Part shown: one piece after another, positions 21,971-34,554 of the stretch
Numbering within the stretch: the stretch's first letter is position 1
Layout of the letters: each line of letters begins with the position of its first letter
Source: Lunularia cruciata
Lineage: Eukaryota > Streptophyta > Marchantiopsida > Lunulariales > Lunulariaceae
Assembly (NCBI GenBank): GCA_948567375.1
Contig: OX419761.1
Location: 39,744,501-39,808,500, forward strand
DNA: 64,000 nt
Direction of reading: 5' to 3'
The notes under the pieces: generated by a model
What the model was told of the DNA's origin: nothing
Seen by the model: the letters and a program-made list of their open reading frames with translations, nothing else
The model's database searches: none
Program-made: the position numbers and the translations under genes

Positions 21971-24001
21971 CCATCACAAGTACACCACCAAGTGCCAATA
22001 CCAACTGAACACCACCTACTAATGTAGCTCTAACTATGACAATTGTACTAGGAGAAATGGTGACCTATAACCTACCATCACAACACACACTCTCACGGTT
22101 TATAGGTCATCACTTCTTACCTCACTAGAGAGAAACACAAGTAGTTTGACTAGTCATCACTCCAACCTCACTATCGAGAGCACACACTAGAGCACCAATG
22201 CTTTAAAGTCAATGCACCTCACACAAACATGATACAAAAATAGGAAGTAGAGAATGGAGAGGGTCAAATCACAAGAAATCTATATGAAAACTCTCCATCT
22301 CATAAATCAACATTGGACTAACTCTACCACCATTTGGTGTTTGACATAATAGGAGTTATCTATTTTCTAAACCACCAAGATCACCAAGAATGAGATTAAA
22401 CTATCTTTCCTAGCCAAAGCTACATGTGTAACATATCAATGAAATAGTCATTAGGACAACAAGTGAGGATGGACCAATTGGCTAGGCCACTAGTCTACAG
22501 ACTAGAGATCTAGGGTTCAAACCTTGTTGCACACAATCTAGCAAAGTGGGCAAATTTTGCCAAATAAGGACCAAAAACTACTCTAAACTAGCTAGCCTCA
22601 CACCAGTACGTTGGCTTCTTGGCCCTTCTAGGCCTTTGTAGCCTCTCATAGCCCACAACTTTATCTCTTGAAGCCTCTAAATGCCAAAATTCAGCCAAAT
22701 GAGACCTTTCTTCTTGCCACTTCTCCTCCAAATCTGGCCAAGCTTCTCCAACTCAAGCCAAAATTTGACATAAATCTGATGTAAACCCTCCACCAAATCT
22801 GACATAACTTCTCTATATTTGGCAGACCACCAAATCCTCCACTAAATCTCCACTTGAGCTAAACTGGAAGGAGAGAGTTTTCCAAATCAAAAATTTGAGA
22901 GAATATGTTCCCAACTCCACCTTCAATTTTGACTTTTGAGCTCAACTCAACTTGATTTCACCTCTTGGTCTCAAATCAAACACCACTACTTCAAATTGAC
23001 TCTATTTTAGGGAAATTTGGCCAGTGCTTCCACACATCATCTTCCTCACTACCAAATTTGCATCGATTTGAAATAGCTTCTCCACACAATCACTTTCAAG
23101 GAAAATTTGAGCCACGATCAAGCTACCAATAATCAACAAGGCTTGGAGATACCACCAACACCCTCAGTTCTTGCACTCAATTTCTCCTTGATTTCACTTC
23201 TTTGATGTTGAGCATTTGAGGTTTTTGGCTATGGTGGACAAAGGCTGGCCAATGTCACTTGGAGTCTCTTAGCTAGAGTGATTATGGCTTGACTGTAATA
23301 AGTGCCTAGTTGTGGGCTGGAGTAGTAGTGTAGGTAATCAGAGGTATTTTAGCAAATACTCATAGACTACTTGTTGATGGTTTCATGTTTGAGTTATTGA
23401 CTACATGGTGAGGCTCACCGTCACTTGCACCATTCACACCATTGGGACCATTAATGTGTGCCGTCAATGGGACCATTAGGGTTGGAGACCTAGGTCAAGA
23501 TCAGGAGATAAATTTTTGAAGTGCAACTCTAGAGAGCTCACTTCTCCAATAGTGAGCCTTCGATTTCTTGGCTATGGTAGATAGAGGCTAGTGAGCATCA
23601 CCTAGAGTCTCTTAGCTAGAGTGGATGTGGCTTGACTATAATTAGTGCTCAATTGTTGACAGATTGTTGATTGATAGATCAAGTAATCATCTGATTGAGG
23701 GTGATTTGAGTTGAAAACAAACTGATTACATCAAAGAAGTGAGCTCTTTAGAGCTGCACTTCAAAATTATACCCCTTGATCTCAACCTAGGTCTCCAACC
23801 CTAACAATCCCATTTGACGGAACACTTGACGGTGTGAAATGGTGCAAGTGATGGTGTGCTCTACCATGTTGTTAGTACCTCAAATATGAAATCTGACCAT
23901 CAACATGTAGTCTATGAGTAACTACCAAAATACCTCTAACTACCCACACTACTACTCCAACGTCAAAGCAATGTAGGTGCAATGCTACAAATGGCATGAC
24001 A
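21971..24001 (-). mobile_element. Element M leader and 5' LTR (rearranged)
   Basis: Read on the minus strand this matches P's LTR and leader (16,108-17,855), with a primer-binding-site-like TGGTGGTAGAG near 22,340. The outer end, minus-strand TGTCATGCCATTTGTAG from 24,001, abuts LINE sequence at 24,002. Between about 23,207 and 23,640, pieces of the LTR occur in plus orientation, including two copies of a roughly 190-bp segment bounded by ACTTCTTTGATGT-like inverted ends. So this LTR is longer and internally rearranged. It is poor in CpG, unlike P. Confidence 0.7.
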
Positions 24002-25330
24002 AGGATCCAAGAGCTTACAACCTTGCTGAGCAACAACAAAGACCTGTTCTAGAAGCACAATAATGGATTGGTAAGCTAGAAGAGAATGTAGAACCTACTA
24101 AAATTGCTAGTTGATCAAGAAAGATTGTAAACCTATGGAAAGCAAAGAGATAAACTATGGAAGATCATATGGAATCATAGAGGGCAAACAAACTCTAGCA
24201 TAATAGTACATGGAGAGAAAAGCATCTCTCTTCCACTTGCATCACACAAGTCTCCAAAATTAGTTAATCAAGAACCATAAAAGGGAAGGAAAGCAATGGT
24301 CAAAAGAGTAGTTGAGTACACAAAAATGCTATGAGTACTATCTTCTCTATTGATAGTTTGTCTACATCCATGTAAAATTGGTAAAGGTATTTGATTTACC
24401 TCTTAAGTAATTAATTTCACACTTAAAAGCCCTTGGTCCAATGACATTACCAAAGGCTCATAATATTTATGTAAAAGGTTCTCAAATATGATATGAAAGT
24501 TGTGGAAAGAGGGAGCATGAAAAGTAAGTAAGTTATTCAATGAACAATACTAGAATATTGTATACCAAATGCTACTTGCAGTTCCCCTAGGAGGAGGAAA
24601 GATATCTTATGCAAGTGCGGAGTTTAAAAAGCATGTGACAAAACCTTTGAACCCTAATAGCACTCAAAGAATGCATAAATCATCTATAGATATAACACAC
24701 CCCGTTAGAAGCTGGAAGTGAGGAGGAATACCTCAACCAGATCATGAAATATTTATTGACACCTTGACTCTCAAACCTGCCAGATGAAGCTCTATGGTCA
24801 AAAGATCAAAGGCATGTCTAGTGTTTTTTTAATGCCTAAAATATGTTATCATTTCATAAGGAAAGACATAGCATAAACATGATCAAAGAAGTAGAAAAAA
24901 GAGCTAAAAAACATGCCATGAAATATAGCACCTTAGAGTGTCATTACATAAGGGATCTTCCTTATGTATTGACATCTTACTATAGAACAATAGCTCACTC
25001 TTATGAGAATTTGTGCTAGTCATAAAGAAAGAAGATGAATCATAAAAGAATCACATGAAAGGAATATGATTTGTTAAAGATCCTCAAACTTCCTAAACCT
25101 CTCTACAGATGGATGCTAGTGAGATGCTATAAAAGGCATTCTAAACATCCAATTGTAGGATAACTTAATTTGGGTAGATATCTAAGATTGATATGATGCA
25201 AAAAAATATAGACTTATAACCTATTGATGAAGCAAATTCAAACTAATATGGACAAAGTTGCTATTGGAAATGATTACAATATAGAACTACAATGACTAGG
25301 GTATGGTATGCTTGACTATTGATGTATGAA
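24002..25330 (-). mobile_element. LINE copy 2, upstream part (degenerate)
   Basis: Starting AGGATCCAAGAGCTTACAACC, it aligns with the LINE at 2,835 onward and 30,061 onward, then follows the RT region up to the part corresponding to 31,320. It is heavily mutated with no open frame. It is the other side of the LINE interrupted by element M; the segment corresponding to about 2,496-2,832 is missing at the junction. Confidence 0.7.
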
Positions 25331-26728
25331 TTTCCCCCTTGTTATCATTATAGTTATCCAAAACAACTACATAAGCTACTAAAGGGATCATCTATTTTAA
25401 AGCTAATCTCTAAGATGCCAATGAACTATCATTGATAAGCCCCCAAAAGAAAGGTGTAGAACTATATACAATGCATAGACTTAAGTTGATACACTAAAAC
25501 ATCTAATGGTACTCCCTCTAATGGAAAATGATGTAATAGGTATAAAGAGCAAATAATCTTACCAATAGGACTAGCCAAAAAGTGTAGAGATTGTCTCACT
25601 CTATTCTTATCTCTAGCTTTATCCAAGATCATAGAACATTCTAGTTGAGTAATGCAATCTCTAGTATGTTGTGATTGTAATTGTCCCCTATAAGAGGAGT
25701 CCAAATGGACTACTCTTATAAGGTAGTTTAATGAGAATCCAAAATCTACAAAATCTAGTTACCACCTCTCTTTACCTTGCATTCTCCCCTTCAATATAAA
25801 GAAGCACTATTGTAGGAGTAAGGGAAATAAGAGTGAGACCAAACTTATCCTAGGGATCAAGTGTTTATTGATCCGATACTAAGTAAAAAACCTATCTAGC
25901 CTCATCATAAAGTGCATGCCAAAGCCTATAGAATAAGTGTGGGTATGGAAAAGTAGTCTAAAATAGCCCTAGAGTATAACCATTTAGTATGCTAACCACT
26001 CTAAACTCATGGTATATTCAATCAATATACCCAAAATATTTAACAAAGAGATTGGCATAGTATTTACAAACCAGATTAAAACTATGTTAATGTGATCACC
26101 CACCTCGCATGGGCACATAAAAATCCAATCATAATTAACGTACATATTTTTCACATTATTCTTTACTTTAATAAGTAATATCTATGATATCTATAATATA
26201 TGAGTATAATATATTTTGTACCAATCTAAACAATACTATATTGAAAGTGAAACTATAGCTAGTATAAGAATAATGATAGTAAAAAGAAATGTTCCATTAT
26301 ATATTTCCCCTTAATTACAAATCACAAAACACCAACATTCCACCTCCCATGAATAAACGCTATGTTTTAAAACATTACAAACTCTACATTCTCATAATTT
26401 CTACTTCAATTTTCTCCAGCTTTTAAACTAGGTTTCAAAGAGTGAAACGAAAAAATTGAAATGAGGATTTCAATCCATTATAATAAACTAATCGTTCAAA
26501 ACTTTACAAACTCTAAATAAATTTATATTTTTATAGAATTTTACATAGTTGAGAATTTTGATACCAATAAAATTGACAGTGAAAAGCAAAAAAATTTGAC
26601 TTTTATGTGCACCATGTGACCTAATGTACATATCGAAAATGAAAATCTACACACTACACTCTTTGCTCTCCTCCCCATTATATTTAAAAGACGATCAATT
26701 GTTTCTGTGGCATGTGAGTACAACACGT
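25331..26728. other. AT-rich intergenic DNA, nothing firm
   Basis: No gene is recognised. Bases near 26,265-26,285 resemble the start of R1 copy B (AAGAATAATGATAGTAA), and weak similarity may continue to about 26,440, but the match is too decayed to call. Confidence 0.5.
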
Positions 26729-26912
26729 TTCAGTTGGTGAGGTGAGTAATTCAGATCTATCCAGTAGCAGGTGAAAAGCAAAAGTGCTAGAACTTATCTC
26801 GTGTCAGAACTGCATTTGTCTCAGTTGGTTAGGTGAGTAATTCAGATCCTATCCACTAGCAGGTGAAAAGCAAAAATGCCAGAACGTAGCCCGTGTTAGA
26901 ACTGCATTTTCT
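26729..26912. repeat. Tandem duplication, 92-bp unit, two copies
   Basis: The segments at about 26,729-26,820 and 26,821-26,912 share CAGTTGG...AGGTGAGTAATTCAGATC and TAGCAGGTGAAAAGCAAAA. A few substitutions and a one-base indel separate them. They lie just upstream of the P450 relic. Confidence 0.75.
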
Positions 26913-27278
26913 CATCTCATATCTCATCTCCTCTCTCCGGAAATGCAACTTTCTTTGATTCTTAATTATCTCTATTTCAATCTTCTGTATCACAACAGCT
27001 CAATATGGTGGAAGGTCACCAACAAGGTGTTAAGGACATCAGCCTCACGAATGAGTTTTAGCAGGACCAGCCAGAAACTGCACAAAAGGAAATTGTGCGT
27101 TTGTTTGAAGAAATCAAGCGCTGTGCACTCCACTGTATAAATATGTACTTCACTCTCATACATTCAGGCACATTCCTCGGACTTCGTGTGAGGAAGAAGT
27201 GGAGACAACACCTCTGCAAGAGACCTCTGCTCTTTTCCAAAAAGATGCCAAAAGCCTTGAGTGAGAGTTTAAGCTTCC

Positions 27279-28890
27279 TTGATGTATTGTTGCAAAGCAA
27301 TCCAATTTGTGGAAACATATGCATACCCAATTACAATTTTCTCCCTGGTTGCTGGGATGATATACCTCTTGCGCCGATGCATGCAGAACTCAACCTTCCA
27401 CCAGGTCCTGCACCATGACCGTGGTAGGGAACATCCCGCACATGCTCTCATGCCAAAGCAAACTCCCTCATCGAGCATTAGAAGAACTCTCCTCGAGATA
27501 CGGCCCGATCATGACTTTACAGCTAGGTCCAGTCACAACTATTGTGGTTTCCTCAAGTTGTTGGGCAAAGCGATTTCTGAAGGATCAGGATGGTCAGTTT
27601 GCAGATAGACCATATACCCTGATGGGTGAGATATTTGCCTACAATAGGAAGGGTATCGGTACGGCGGCCTACTCAGACAGGTCTGTTTTTATTCGAAAGA
27701 TCATTCATGAAGAGCTCTTGAGTGTGAAACGCATCAACGAATCTGAAGTCGCGAGGACTAGAAACATCCGAAGCATGACAAGTCGCGCTTTGGAGGATGG
27801 TGGAAACGGGAAGTACGCGGTGAACTTAGCTGATGCGTTTACTGACGTGCAGAATGCCCACGTGATTCGTTTGCTCTTCAATCAAACAATGTAACACACC
27901 AGCCGGGTGAATGGGGAACAAACACTGAGCTTCAGCGAGGTGGCTCACAAGGTCACACAAGTACGTATCTTGTCTGTGGAGGAGTTCTTTCCCAGCTTAC
28001 GCAAGTTCGACATTGGCGATGTGGGAGCGAGCTATCTAAAATTGAGGAATGAATTTGAACAGTTCCTGACTCCAATTATTGAAGAACACCGTAGATCGCT
28101 TGCAAAATCAGAATAGTAGACCGGGACTTGGTGTATGCACTCTTGCCTACTGGACTACCAGATGATGAAATCAAAGCGGTCATTCACGACATGATCTTGG
28201 GAGGGGCTGATACGGGCAGCGCTACTTTAACATGGATTTTATCTGAACTCCTCCGACATCCTAAAGTTTTGCAGAAGATTCAAAGTGAATTAGACGATAT
28301 AGTAGGTAATAAAACAATGGTGAAAGAATCCGACCTTGTAAATCTTCCATACCTTAATGCAGTAGTGAAGGAGACTCTCCGTTTCCACGTTCCCCTTCCA
28401 GTCTTACTACATTCCTTACACCCATCGATGGTCACTAAAATTGGGGAATATGACATTCCGAAGGAATCCAGAATTCTTATAAACACGTTCACCATCGCGA
28501 GAGATCCCAACAATGGGAAGAATCCTCTCACGTGGAATACAGAGAGGTTTCTGTCTAGTTCTAGAGTGTGAAAGGATATGATTTTGAACTTCTGCCTTTT
28601 GGAAGTGGTCGCAGGAAGTGCCCACGCATGAATGTGGGCCTGCTTTGGGTGACCCTGGGCCTGGCTTGCTTTCTCCAATGTTGCAATGTTTCTCTGCCAG
28701 AAGGCGTGAGCCCTGGAGAGACGATATGGAGGTGACGCCTGGACTTGTCCAGAAAAGAGCTCTTCATTGGTGGCCTTGGTCACTAGACATTTGGAGGTTT
28801 GAGAAAGTAAAGATAGCAGAACAAGGACTGCGGAGACAATTCGCCGAGGGTTGTACTGGTTATACTTCCACTGATCTTTTAGAATCTAAT
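27279..28890 (+). pseudogene. Cytochrome P450 pseudogene (A-type, CYP71-clan-like)
   Basis: P450 landmarks occur in order but in shifting frames. An N-terminal membrane anchor (YAYPITIFSLVAGMIYLL) is at 27,279-27,385. The hinge LPPGPAP is at about 27,398-27,418, one frame over. VVGNIPHM and a long block to FNQTM run from 27,418 in the third frame and end at an in-frame TAA (27,892-27,894). The I-helix GGADTGS is near 28,200-28,220. The K-helix ETLR is at 28,371-28,382. The heme loop FGSGRRKCPR has its Cys codon at 28,619-28,621. The final loop Gly is Arg. The C-terminal LPEGVSPGE and then VTPGL need one more frame change. At least four frameshifts and one nonsense codon make it non-functional. 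No intron is evident, although many A-type P450 genes have one near the I-helix. Confidence 0.9.
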
Positions 28891-29167
28891 TAACAATCAT
28901 GGTAGTAAGTGTTCAGGATAGCGCTTGAATTTGCATGCCCATATTACTTAGTATTGCATCAAAAAGTGGCCTGATGGCATATTAAGTTCTTAATTAGAGT
29001 TGTGTTCATACTCCTTGTACGAAGGAGGTGAAAGGCAGGAGGACTCGTGCAGGTTGGAGAAATTAATGCGGCAATGACGATATTTGGTACTATGGGTGCC
29101 ATGCAGAGGTCGTCGGTCATGTTCTTCAAAAGTTTGTAACTGTTATCGGGAATATATTTAAAGCGAT

Positions 29168-31690
29168 AAGAAGGACGAACCGCGTAGACAAAATGAAGGA
29201 TGGGAAGACCCCATCAATCCGTACAAGGGAGAGATGAAAAAGGTGAAAAGGGGCTAAGCCCCCATAGAGTCTATATATGAGAAATTTGCACTCCTAAACT
29301 TTAGATGTATGAGCTATGCAAGTCTTGTGGTTTAATAACAAGTGTTCTATTAATAACAGGAGCATCCAAAGAACTATCAACTAGTGTGATTGCTCTACTT
29401 GGATTGTACCAGCCATGGCTCTCTATAGAACAATGGACACAATCTCTATAGAACAATGGACACAAGTTATCTAAGATATATTATAAAGTATGAGAGTGAG
29501 AATGGTACCCATGGCACCTAACATGATAAGCTCTCGTGCATTCTCTAATAAATACATCGAATGTCGTGTCTATCATTCCATATAACTCCAAGGCTGGAGG
29601 AACAAAGAGATGACCTGTTGCATACCCTATACTTGGAGACCTTATGACCTGCTGCTGCATTCGCCCCCCATCCATGGGGATAGGTAATCTCTCCCTCCAA
29701 AACTATATCCCGTGTAGGATCTCTAACCACAACATCTGTTACTATCACTTGATCATCTCAGACCAAGTATAAGTTTGCACGGACACGTGTCATCTGCAAA
29801 GCATACGAATGCTCACTCCAAGCCAAGTATCCACTCTCTTGTGCCATAGCAAACACTATGTTCCTAATAGTATCATGGGTAGCTATTATTTGTCTTCCAA
29901 AAGGACACCATGTTATATGGACCGTTGTTGCATCTAGTGTAGAACCATACTCACAAGTGAATAATGAAGATGCAGATGGGTGGACCAAACCTAAGCAAAA
30001 CCTCATCGCTGTAGAGAAAGTAGCTAGTGCGAGTTGGAATGCCCTAATGCATGGTCGAGCTAGGATCCAAGAGCATGCACCCTTGCCAGAGCAAGAGTGA
30101 AGACGTGCTCTACTAGCTTGAGGAATGGACGAGTCAAATAAGAGAGAATGTAGCGTATGCTCACATTGTCTCTCCATCAAGGAAGATTGTGAACCTCTAG
30201 TCCAACCTGACAAGAGTGAAGCAAAATATGGAAAGTACTCTAGTGCATGATAGACTATATCTTGTCTTCCACAATAACATATGGAGAGAAAAGGATTCCA
30301 CCTCCACCTCTATCACATAAGTCTCCAAACCGGCCTATCAACAACCACAAAACGAGAGGAAAGTAGGGGTGCCAAGAGAGCCCAACTACCCAAAAATGCT
30401 ATAGGTGCAGTCTCCTCCATAGATAGCAAGCTAACCCCTCCACACAAGATTGGCAAAGCTGTCTATCTACATGTCAAATCCCCTATCATACACTCAAATG
30501 TCCTTGGTCCAATAATATCACCAAAGACTCCCATAATCCTCCTTTCAAAGGCTCTCATACATGATAGGAAGGATGAGGAGGGAGGAACTATATGGATGAG
30601 GTAGGACAATTGACAAGCAATTCTAGGGGAGAGTATACCAAATTCCACTTACGGACCTCCTAGTAATGGAAGGTCATCCACATGGAGAACATCCTCTGCA
30701 AGGGCAATGTCTAAGAAGCATATGACAAAATCCCCGGATCCTCTTGGCACTCCAAGAACACATAGTTCATCTATAGATGTGATACACCGCTCTGGAAGCT
30801 CAAGGTGAGGAGGAATACCTAAAGGGGACCATGCTCTACACTTTGACACCTTGGCTCTCAAGCCTACTAGATATAGCTTGGTGGTCAAGTGGTCAAAGGC
30901 CTACCTAATCTGATCTATAGGGCCCATGATGTGTGTATCATCTGCCAAGGAGTGCAATGCACAACCTGGCATGGCCAAAGTAGTAGATAGGAGAGCTCTA
31001 AAGTGAGCCATGGAAAATAAGGGTCCCCCTAAAGGATCTCTTTGATGTGTACCGACAGCTGATTCCAAGACGGTGACTCCTATGAATCACCGTGCTGGTA
31101 GTAAAGAGAAGCAAGAGAGCCATAATAAGACCGCACAAAAGGAATAATAATCGCCAAGGATCCACCAACCTCTAAAGATGGATGCTCATGAGATGCTATT
31201 AAAAGCATTCTCAACATCTACCTATAGGACAACCCACTCCGGATGGATATCTAGGAGTGCTCTAATGCCTAAAGATATAGCCTCACATCCTCTAAGTGTA
31301 GCTACTCCAAATTGATGTTGGTTGAGGTGCTATTGAAAGTGAGAATGATGTTGAAGGACAATGGTATGATTGACCAAAATGCAAAAAAAATCTCTCTAGT
31401 AGCAATTGGTCTAATGCCCCGTGTGTCCTTCTCCATTGCAAGAAGTTGACTAGCACCTAACACCCAACTAATAGACATAAGAATGTCTCTTCTTGCAACT
31501 ACTCCAATCACTTGAAACAACTTGGTAAAACCACTAGAATTATCATCTACTTGAAAATTATCTCTAAGGTGCTCATAAACCATCCTTGACAAGCCTCCTG
31601 AGGAAAGGCAAGGGGCAATGCACAATGCTTGTACAAAAAGTGACCTATCAAGACATGGGCTGCTCAGGTTGATAATGTAAGACCTCCAAG
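29168..31690 (-). mobile_element. LINE copy 3 (most complete, degenerate)
   Basis: The 3' tail lies at about 29,170-29,280 on the minus strand. The coding region extends upstream to the RT N-terminal part (ILMSISWVLGASQLLAMEK) at 31,400-31,530, which the 2.1-4.1 kb copy lacks. Stops and small indels are scattered throughout. Confidence 0.85.
29481..31625 (-). pseudogene. LINE polyprotein relic with RT, Cys-His motif and putative restriction-like endonuclease
   Basis: Reading down the minus strand: RT entry region (RGIRPIATREIFF) near 31,410; RT palm with decayed motifs at 31,000-31,250; C-terminal RT at 30,463-30,888; thumb at 30,250-30,460. A Cys-His motif near 29,910-29,950 (CEYG in place of CECG, then H and C) is followed by a block present only here (29,741-29,887). 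It reads ATHDTIRN, YLAWSEHSYAL, then RVRANLYL, and is followed by VIVTDVVVRDPTRD. The R-x-D/N-L ... D-V-V-V layout after a Cys-His motif resembles restriction-like endonucleases of R2/CRE-type elements. The assignment is by pattern only and the expected Asp is Asn in this copy. Confidence 0.7.
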
Positions 31691-31718
31691 GGCAGTCCTT
31701 CTATTGCTAGCTGCTCTC

Positions 31719-31780
31719 ATCATTATTCTTGTGCTACCCACATGGGGAGGTGTAGCCATGGCTAGCACAAGAATAATGAT
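31719..31780. repeat. Perfect 17-bp inverted repeat at the edge of R1
   Basis: The arms ATCATTATTCTTGTGCT (31,719-31,735) and AGCACAAGAATAATGAT (31,764-31,780) are exact reverse complements separated by 28 bp. The right arm abuts the R1 repeat copy B. It could be a terminal inverted repeat or a simple foldback. Confidence 0.75.
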
Positions 31781-32155
31781 AGTAACACAAGATGCTCCCC
31801 TCCATATCTCCCCATACCTGCAAAACCACAACCCCTCACATCCCAAATCACATAAGAAAATACAATCTCCCCCAACCCTACAAACTATAAACTCTCATAA
31901 CTTTCAATTTCCATCTCCAAAATTTTTAAATCAAATTCCCATGGAACTTCATTAATGAAAATCAAGAGATTACAAATGAAAATTCCTGACCCATCACTCT
32001 CAATGTATAATGATCAATCTAAACACTAAAAAACCTAAAAATCCTTATAACTCTCTACTCAATTCTCCATAGTCTTCAATCTTGGTATCAATGGAACCAA
32101 AATTGAGAAACAAACAGAATAGACTAATCACTCAAGTGCTATATGCCAGAGAGCA
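31781..32155. repeat. Dispersed repeat R1, copy B
   Basis: It matches 1-390 in the same orientation. The end near 32,155 is where similarity to copy A fades. No coding function is seen. Confidence 0.7.
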
Positions 32156-32539
32156 CTCAGAAATATAGATCTTCACATCTCTCCCTCTTGTCTCCCATCT
32201 TCACACTCTCCCAAACTCTAGCAAGTACTCCCAAACTTCCAAGTACACTTATTTCTGCATGTAGTGTTTTGTAATGAGTCAAATATCTACCCATACTTTT
32301 GGCTAATTCCACACTAACCATCAATGCAAAAGATGCTGCATCTAGGGTGCTGATAGCAAACATGTCATCTCACCTTGTGGTGTATCACGGATCAACATCA
32401 GAACTCTCACAATTTGATGTAGAATTATGAGCAATCTACCACAATTGTCATATATAAATATTTTGAGGTGTATAATATTCTTTTCATGTAAAGGCCATAA
32501 AACAAAACAAAATTGAATGTTCCACTTTTGAAAGCAAAG

Positions 32540-32900
32540 CTAAAAGGCAACCACATAGAACACATGAAGGATGAAGACCCCATCAAGCAGCACAAGGGAG
32601 AGACAAAAGAGGTAAAATGAGGCTAGGCCCCAATAGTTTTGATAGGAAAAATTTGCAAGATTGCACCTAAGATATCCTAGTTGTGCAAGTCGTATGGGTT
32701 GCAAACTACTAGAACATCCAAAGAAGCATCACCTAGTGTGATTGCTCTTTTGTTGATCCCACCAACCAATGCTCATTGTAGAGTGATGGACACATGTTAT
32801 CTAAAATACACTACAAAGTATGAGAGTGAGATAGGGATAGGTCAAAATTTTACTCCATTTTATGTCTGCCTAGGTGTTTAAAACATATCTAATTCAAATG
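32540..32900 (-). mobile_element. LINE 3' end fragment
   Basis: It has the tail (GAGGCTAGGCCCC-type near-palindrome near 32,609) plus about 250 bp of upstream LINE sequence, including GAGCATCC-like and TGTGATTGCTCT segments shared with 2,260-2,420. It is 5' truncated at about 32,840-32,900. Confidence 0.7.
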
Positions 32901-34550
32901 AGTATTTTAGTTCAAAAGTAGGAGAGAAGAAGAGTGCCAAGAGGCACACTAGTATACCCTAGTGGAACCTAAAAGAGAATACAAGGCATTAAGAAGTGCA
33001 ACTGGACTAAATGACAAGATACCCCAAGCAAGGGGTAAAATAACCAAGTGATCTATCTATGAACTTCATGATATGTGTCCTGAAAATGTATATCTTGTAA
33101 TAGAGGAAGAGTGTATTAGATATGATGGGAATTCTTATTGCTATTGCCGGTATATGAAAACCTAGATCAAGTATAGTGAGCATAGCTCAAGTGATACTCA
33201 AAACCCCTCTTTGCTACAAGTAACCTCTGGTTGCTTCCCTAAGGAGATTGTCAAAATGGTATTGAAAATGCCCCAAAATGTCATTGGCTAATAGGACAAA
33301 AATATCAAAGGATACTAGTGGTGCATAATGATACGCCCTTCCCAAGTGGTAATGGTTGTTGTTGCTCCCACTTGAATGCTAATTTGTGCCCATGATTCGG
33401 CTCTTAGGAAGGTTTCAACCACCACAATCAAGGTATGTCTCTTGTCTATGAATATGATGATATCTACTCTCACATGTCATGGAGGTGACCTTGGCAGATC
33501 CATCTACAACTTAATCTGAACTTGGAAAATATAGCTTGTAGGATTTGAGTCATCATATTTCCGATGGTATCATAATCTCTAGTGTGCTCTCCACCTAATG
33601 CCCATAGTAAAATATGTATGCAATGTGTTCCATATGAGGAACCACATTTGTACTGGTCTAGTAGCCCTTAAAGTGGCAGATGAGGTAAACCCAAAAAAAT
33701 ACACAATGTTGTATTAAATTCCTCAAATGTGAACCAAAAGTTGTCAGGAAAATATGAGGCATGGAGCTAAGCTCCATAGCCTTTCCTTCCAAGAGTGAAT
33801 CCTAGCTCTATTTGGTGAAGGTGCTTCAATGAGAATGCTAGTAAGCAAGTGAGTGTGCATACACTCACTAAGATCTATTTGAGTCTTCCTAGAGTCTAGT
33901 GATACAAAATCAATAAATATGAGAATGTTTTGTGTGTAAGTTTTGGTAATAGGTCAAAAACCAAATGAAAAGATGATTGAAAGTTATAAGTGCTTGAATC
34001 CACTAACTTGATTGGTCCCAAAATAAAAGAACACACATGGTGTAAGAACTTGTTTGCTAAAAGGGAGTACATTAGCAATGACTTCACTACTAGTGCCAAA
34101 GCTTTAATTTTCATTGAAAGAAGATGTGAAAACCATATTTTGCATCCAGAGGTAGTACTTTAAGAAATAGTACATATTTTCTCCTTGAACTAAAAGCTTA
34201 AAAGAAGGAAGTTTTAAAAAAGAAATGTAAGAGAAGAGAAACCTTGAAGAAAGGTAGCACAATAAGAATGTTTCTTATTTTCTATAAGAAGTGAATTGAT
34301 GACAATATGGAAGCATCTATATGTAATTTCAAGAGAGATTTATTGGAAAAAATTGGAGAAAGGAGGGATGTACCTCTTTCTTGCTTGATTTAGCCTTGAC
34401 TTGGTATTAGGATAGGCAAAAGAAAGTAAGATTGAACAACAAAGAAATTTTGGAGAACTAAACAAAAACTATCATTGAGAAATTTCTAACCAATGAGAGC
34501 TAATGAAAACAAACGTAAGTGAAGTGACTTATCTAAGATAAAAAAATATA
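32901..34550. other. AT-rich DNA, no gene recognised
   Basis: It is likely decayed transposon sequence given its neighbours, but no domain could be read in any frame. Confidence 0.45.
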
Positions 34551-34554
34551 GAGA

